Of a DNA stretch of 8,414 nt, positions 5,110-8,414 are shown piece after piece. This DNA is from F23-B02 sp045601285. GTDB taxonomy: Bacteria; Bacillota; Clostridia; Oscillospirales; Oscillospiraceae. A program made the translations under genes and the position numbers. The notes beneath the pieces were generated by a model, which did not search any database, had not been told where the DNA came from, and saw only the letters and a program-made list of their open reading frames with translations. Every line of letters starts with the position of its first letter. The stretch's first letter is position 1. Where the stretch lies: contig JAZRZJ010000054.1 in NCBI GenBank assembly GCA_045601285.1, positions 1-8,414 of the forward strand, given 5' to 3'.

Positions 5110-6492
5110 ATGAAGAAAGTTCAGTTTACCGAAACCGTGCTTCGTGATGCAAGCCAGTCACTTATTGCAACACGACTTCCCTATGACAAGATGGAACCCA
5201 TTCTTGACACAATGGATAAAGCGGGTTTCTACTCCGTTGAATGCTGGGGCGGTGCCACCTTTGATGTGTGCCTGCGCTTCCTCAATGAAGACCCCTGGGA
5301 AAGACTTCGCAAAATCCGTGAAAAGATGCCCAACACCAAGCTGCAGATGCTTCTGCGCGGTCAGAATATTCTCGGCTACAAGCACTATCCCGATGACATC
5401 GTCCGCCGCTTTGTACGCGCATCTGTAAAAAACGGTATTGACATCATTCGTATTTTCGATGCTCTCAACGATACCGACAACCTGAAGGTTGCCATTGAGG
5501 AAACCCTCAAGTGCGGTGCTGAGGCATCGGGCACCATTTCCTACACAACCAGCCCCGTTCACACCATTGAGAAGTACGTTGAGATGGTGAAGGAGCTTCA
5601 GCAGATGGGTGTAAGCTCTATCTGCATCAAGGACATGGCAGGCATTATGACTCCCGCCAAGGCATACGACCTTGTCAGCGGCATCAAGGACGCCGTGGAC
5701 CTTCCCGTTGTTCTCCATACCCACTGCACCACGGGTCTTGCCTTCATGACCTACCTCAAGGGCATTGAAGCCGGCGCCGACGTTATCGACACCGCGATCT
5801 CGCCCTGCAGCGGCGGTACAAGCCAGCCCGCAACCGAAACTCTGTTCTACGCTCTGAAGGAGCTGGGCTATGAGGTTGAGCTTGACGAAAAAATCCTCAT
5901 TGAGATGGCAAATTACTTCAAGCCTATCCGTGCGGAGTTCCTTGCGGCAGGCACTCTGAATCCCATTTCCATGGCAACAGATACCCAGTGCCTCACCTAT
6001 CAGATTCCCGGCGGTATGCTCTCCAACCTGCTGAGCCAGCTCAAGAGTCTGAATCAGCTTGATAAATTTGAGGAAGCACTTCTCGAAACTCCCAGAGTCC
6101 GCAAGGATATGGGCTATCCTCCCCTTGTAACCCCCACCAGTCAGCTTGTAGGCACTCAGGCGGTGCAGAATGTTCTTGCAGGTGAACGCTACAAGAACGT
6201 TGGCGCCGAGATAAAGGCCTACTGCCGCGGTGAATACGGCCGCACTCCCGCTCCCATCGACGAGGAAATCAGAGCAAAAATCCTTAACGGCGAAAAGCCC
6301 ATCGAGGGTCGCTACGCCGATTCCCTCCCCACCGACACCTTTGAGAAGGCCGCAGAGTATCTCGGCGATACCGCAAAATGCGAGGAGGATGTACTCAGCT
6401 ACATCGCATTCCCGCAGGTTGCCGAAAACTTCTTTGAAAAGCGCCGCGAGCTTGAGGAGAAGAAGGTTCGCTACACCATTACGGAGGCATAA
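5110..6492 (+). CDS. oadA: Oxaloacetate decarboxylase carboxyltransferase subunit (no biotin domain)
   Basis: This 460-residue protein is the carboxyltransferase subunit that removes CO2 from oxaloacetate and places it on biotin, giving pyruvate. It is cytoplasmic, bound to the membrane complex. Numbering from ATG 5110, the TIM barrel shows RDASQS with metal ligand D13, ECWGGATFD (44-52), LLRGQNILGY (81-90), the carbamylated lysine K174 in IKDMAG, metal ligands H203 and H205 in LHTH, and SGGTSQPATETL (234-245). The C-terminal part (about 260-435) is the PYC_OADA conserved domain, with GMLSNLLSQL and YPPLVTPTSQLVGTQAV. Full-length OadA proteins carry a fused biotin domain and reach about 590 residues; here the carrier is a separate gene downstream. 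AGGAGG at 5099-5104 lies 5 bases before ATG 5110 and only 2 before ATG 5107, so I prefer the second start. The 3' end carries the binding site for the next gene. Transcarboxylase 5S is a sister family, but the membrane genes that follow argue for the pump. Confidence 0.93.
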   Translation: MKKVQFTETVLRDASQSLIATRLPYDKMEPILDTMDKAGFYSVECWGGATFDVCLRFLNEDPWERLRKIREKMPNTKLQMLLRGQNILGYKHYPDDIVRRFVRASVKNGIDIIRIFDALNDTDNLKVAIEETLKCGAEASGTISYTTSPVHTIEKYVEMVKELQQMGVSSICIKDMAGIMTPAKAYDLVSGIKDAVDLPVVLHTHCTTGLAFMTYLKGIEAGADVIDTAISPCSGGTSQPATETLFYALKELGYEVELDEKILIEMANYFKPIRAEFLAAGTLNPISMATDTQCLTYQIPGGMLSNLLSQLKSLNQLDKFEEALLETPRVRKDMGYPPLVTPTSQLVGTQAVQNVLAGERYKNVGAEIKAYCRGEYGRTPAPIDEEIRAKILNGEKPIEGRYADSLPTDTFEKAAEYLGDTAKCEEDVLSYIAFPQVAENFFEKRRELEEKKVRYTITEA

Positions 6493-6494
6493 GT

Positions 6495-6836
6495 ATGAAT
6501 GATTTGATTAACATCAGCATCGGCAATGCCTCGCTCACCGCGCTTCTCGGCTACTGCGTTGTCTTTGTGGGACTTATTCTGCTCATGTGCGTTGTCATGA
6601 TCATGGGCAAAATCATGGTCAGCAGGGCAAAGAAAGCAGCCGTCGAGGAAGCCCCCGCTGTTGAGGCAATTACCGAGCCCGTAAAGGAAAAGGCACCCGG
6701 CTCTGCAGGCGACCTGAAGCTCTACGATACCGAGCCTAAAGACGCCGCAATGATCATGGCAATCGTGGCGGACTCCCTGGGCAAGCCCTTAAACGAGCTT
6801 CGCTTTATTTCCATCAAGGAGGTTAAGGACGAATGA
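6495..6836 (+). CDS. oadG: OadG-like small membrane subunit of the decarboxylase pump
   Basis: A 113-residue protein with one N-terminal membrane helix (about residues 14-42, SLTALLGYCVVFVGLILLMC onward), a basic turn (KIMVSRAKKAA) that should face the cytoplasm, an acidic Glu/Pro/Ala linker (50-72), and a small C-terminal helical piece (EPKDAAMIMAIVADSLGK, then NELRFISIKEV). That ending is typical of the OadG / MmdD group, the small subunit that holds the carboxyltransferase to the membrane subunit. The ATG follows GGAGG (6483-6487) at a 7-base distance and starts 2 bases after the oadA stop. Its TGA overlaps the ATG of the carrier gene. Sequence in this family is poorly conserved, so the call rests on topology, the C-terminal pattern and gene order. 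Confidence 0.85.
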   Translation: MNDLINISIGNASLTALLGYCVVFVGLILLMCVVMIMGKIMVSRAKKAAVEEAPAVEAITEPVKEKAPGSAGDLKLYDTEPKDAAMIMAIVADSLGKPLNELRFISIKEVKDE

Positions 6837-7225
6837 AATACAAGGTAACTTTAAACAACAGAGTATATGAGGTTGAGGTCGAGGCAGGCGAAGCCATGCT
6901 GGTTGACGAGTACGAGGCGCTTGCTCCCGCAGCACCCGCACCCGTAGCTGCAGCCGCTCCCGTTGTCGCTGCCGCAGCACCCGCTGCTCCCGCTGCTGCC
7001 GCACTTGCCGCAGGCGAGGCGGTGAAGTCCCCCATGCCCGGCAACATTCTCAAAATCAACGTTTCTCAGGGGCAGAAGGTAAACGAGGGCGACGTTCTTC
7101 TTATCCTTGAGGCCATGAAGATGGAAAACGAAGTCACCGCCACCAAGAGCGGCACTGTTGCTCAGATCGCCGCCACCAAGGGTCAGGTGGTTGAAACCGG
7201 CACTCCTCTGGTTGTCATCGCTTAA
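6833..7225 (+). CDS. Biotin carrier subunit of the decarboxylase (BCCP domain)
   Basis: A 130-residue biotin carrier that shuttles CO2 from the carboxyltransferase to the membrane subunit. Residues 1-28 form a short N-terminal strand pair (MKYKVTLNNRVYEVEVE), 29-63 are an Ala/Pro linker giving the domain its reach, and 64-130 are the biotinyl domain: VKSPMPGNILKI, then LEAMKMENEV with the biotinylated lysine K96, 34 residues from the end as usual, and a C-terminal half GTVAQIAATKGQVVETGTPL that mirrors the first. The start overlaps the OadG-like stop (ATGA, 6833-6836), with AAGGAGG at 6816-6822. Equivalent subunits are called MmdC or GcdC in sister pumps; I give no symbol because the substrate, not the carrier, sets the name. 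The linker repeats make this gene GC-rich with strong base bias between about 6920 and 7015. Confidence 0.95.
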   Translation: MKYKVTLNNRVYEVEVEAGEAMLVDEYEALAPAAPAPVAAAAPVVAAAAPAAPAAAALAAGEAVKSPMPGNILKINVSQGQKVNEGDVLLILEAMKMENEVTATKSGTVAQIAATKGQVVETGTPLVVIA

Positions 7226-7236
7226 GGAGGTAACTA

Positions 7237-8414
7237 ATGGACATATCAGGTACTCTCCAAAAGCTTGTGATGGAATCCGGCTTTGCCGCATTCTTCACCA
7301 CCGAAGGCGGCTGGAAAAACCTTGTGATGATTCTCATTGCCTTTGTACTTCTGTACCTCGGCATTGTTAAAAAGTTTGAGCCGCTTCTTCTCTGCGGAAT
7401 TGCCTTCGGCTGTCTGCTTTCAAACCTCAGCTACTTCATCGGCATGGGCGAAAACGCCCTTTACCACCCTGAGCTGTGGGAGGCATTTCTGGACGAAGCA
7501 AGCCCCTATTATCACAGCTACGGTCATGTAATGAGCAACGCAGGTCTGCTTGACTTCTTCTACATCGGTGTCAAGGCGGGAATTTATCCCTCCCTCATCT
7601 TCCTGGGCGTTGGCGCAATGACCGACTTCGGTCCTCTGCTTGCCAATCCCAAAAGCCTGCTTCTCGGTGCCGCGGCACAGTTCGGCGTTTTCGTTGCCTT
7701 CCTGGGCGCCGTCGTTCTGGGCTTCAAGGGCCCCGAGGCTGCCTCCATCGGCATCATCGGCGGTGCAGACGGCCCCACGGCCATCTTCCTCACAACGAAG
7801 CTTGCGCCGCAGCTGCTGGGACCAATTGCCATTGCGGCCTACTCTTACATGGCGCTTATTCCCTTTATCCAGCCTCCTCTTATGAAGCTCTGCACAACTC
7901 AGAAAATGCGCGAGGTCAAAATGGAGCAGGCGCGCGAGGTTTCCAAGACCGAGAAGATTATCTTCCCCATTGTCGTTGCAACCTTCGTCATTCTGCTTCT
8001 GCCCTCCACGGCTCCTCTGATCGGCTGTCTTATGCTGGGCAACCTCTTCCGTGAGTGCGGCGTTACCGAAAGGCTTTCCGACACCGCGCAGAATGCCCTT
8101 ATGAACATTGTCACCATCTTCCTTGCAACAAGCGTCGGTGCAACAATGGTGGCACAGAACTTCCTCAATGTTGAAACCCTTAAGATTATCCTGCTGGGTC
8201 TTATTGCCTTCGGCATTTCCACCGTTGGCGGACTTCTCGGCGGCGTTATCATGTACAAGACCTCCGGCGGCAAAATCAATCCTCTCATCGGCTCCGCAGG
8301 CGTTTCCGCAGTTCCCATGGCAGCCCGTGTTTCTCAGGACGTGGGCCGCAGGTACAACAAGAGCAATTACCTGCTTATGCACGCAATGGGTCCCAATGTG
8401 GCAGGCGTCATCGG
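7237..8414 (+). CDS. oadB: Na+-pumping oxaloacetate decarboxylase membrane subunit OadB (3' end cut by window)
   Basis: An integral membrane protein that decarboxylates carboxybiotin and exports Na+. The frame is open from ATG 7237 to the window end (392 codons plus two bases). AAGGAGG at 7224-7230 lies 6 bases before the start and 11 bases after the carrier stop. The OadB/MmdB/GcdB family motifs are complete: GGADGPTAIF with D178, AYSYMAL with Y204, and NPLIGSAGVSAVPMAARVS with N348 and S357. These match D203, Y229, N373 and S382 of the Klebsiella protein at a constant offset of 25, so the catalytic and Na+ sites are intact. The N-terminal part has membrane stretches from about residue 30 onward (LVMILIAFVLLYLGIV) and a periplasm-facing loop around 68-96. 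The last visible residues (HAMGPNVAGVIG) are near the usual C-terminus, so probably few codons are missing. The fused name oxaloacetate is taken from the oadA neighbour. Confidence 0.95.
   Translation, partial: MDISGTLQKLVMESGFAAFFTTEGGWKNLVMILIAFVLLYLGIVKKFEPLLLCGIAFGCLLSNLSYFIGMGENALYHPELWEAFLDEASPYYHSYGHVMSNAGLLDFFYIGVKAGIYPSLIFLGVGAMTDFGPLLANPKSLLLGAAAQFGVFVAFLGAVVLGFKGPEAASIGIIGGADGPTAIFLTTKLAPQLLGPIAIAAYSYMALIPFIQPPLMKLCTTQKMREVKMEQAREVSKTEKIIFPIVVATFVILLLPSTAPLIGCLMLGNLFRECGVTERLSDTAQNALMNIVTIFLATSVGATMVAQNFLNVETLKIILLGLIAFGISTVGGLLGGVIMYKTSGGKINPLIGSAGVSAVPMAARVSQDVGRRYNKSNYLLMHAMGPNVAGVI

Noticed and set aside
5158..5724. 188-codon open frame on the - strand
   Set aside because: Antisense to the metal-binding barrel of oadA; the composition mirrors the oadA codons and no domain is seen.
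6920..7015. Possible short tandem repeat or low-complexity array
   Set aside because: Explained by the Ala/Pro linker of the biotin carrier, normal for this family.
6823..7291. Ala/Gly/Ser-rich open frames on the - strand over the biotin carrier
   Set aside because: They come from the Ala/Pro linker codons of the carrier gene and look repetitive for that reason only.
7420..8382. Long 320-codon open frame on the - strand
   Set aside because: It is antisense to oadB, whose frame has all its active-site motifs; the translation is Cys/His/Gly-rich without a family pattern. It arises from codon bias of the real gene.
1..8414. CRISPR arrays, tRNA or rRNA genes, insertion sequences
   Set aside because: No regularly spaced repeats, cloverleaf-like segments, rRNA-like stretches or transposase sequences seen on either strand.

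Overview
The window looks like the chromosome of an anaerobic Firmicute, probably a gut clostridium of the Oscillospiraceae/Ruminococcaceae type. The grounds are a moderately high GC content judged by eye, strong GGAGG-type ribosome binding sites, a biotin-dependent Na+-pumping decarboxylase operon with a separate biotin carrier, and PBSX/Mu-like tail genes of Firmicute style. The genus cannot be fixed from this stretch alone.

Left part (1-1670), + strand: the 3' end of an NADP-type glutamate dehydrogenase gene (gdhA) closed by a hairpin terminator, then a complete monocistronic peptidase T gene (pepT) with its own extended -10 promoter. pepT ends in a hairpin with T-tracts on both sides, so it can also stop the convergent genes to its right.

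Middle part (1668-4883), - strand: six tightly packed phage-derived genes. In transcription order they are a 105-residue protein resembling the C-terminal end of small terminase subunits, a baseplate hub (gpD/XkdQ type) that appears to have lost its N-terminal part, a small gpV/gp45-like spike protein, a gp25/XkdS-like wedge protein, a baseplate J protein and a Mu gp48/XkdU-like protein (DUF2313). The last five overlap at start and stop codons and form the end-on baseplate block of a contractile-tail phage. Tube, sheath, tape measure, capsid, large terminase, integrase and lysis genes are all absent here. The simplest reading is a prophage collapsed by an internal deletion from the terminase end into the hub gene. 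The four genes after the hub remain open and well coupled, which leaves retention for some use as a second possibility.

Intergenic 4884-5106 is AT-rich and structured. It holds a 7-bp inverted repeat, a strong terminator pointing left (upstream of the phage block), and a pair of nested dyads over the probable promoter of the next operon.

Right part (5110 to window end), + strand: a membrane-bound oxaloacetate decarboxylase Na+ pump operon. It encodes the carboxyltransferase subunit without its biotin domain, a one-helix OadG-like subunit, a free biotin carrier with EAMKM, and the Na+-translocating OadB-type subunit (cut by the window edge). The carboxyltransferase moves CO2 from oxaloacetate to biotin on the carrier. 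The membrane subunit releases it and exports Na+. Together with glutamate dehydrogenase and peptidase T this suits an organism living on peptides, amino acids or C4 acids, though that is an inference from few genes.
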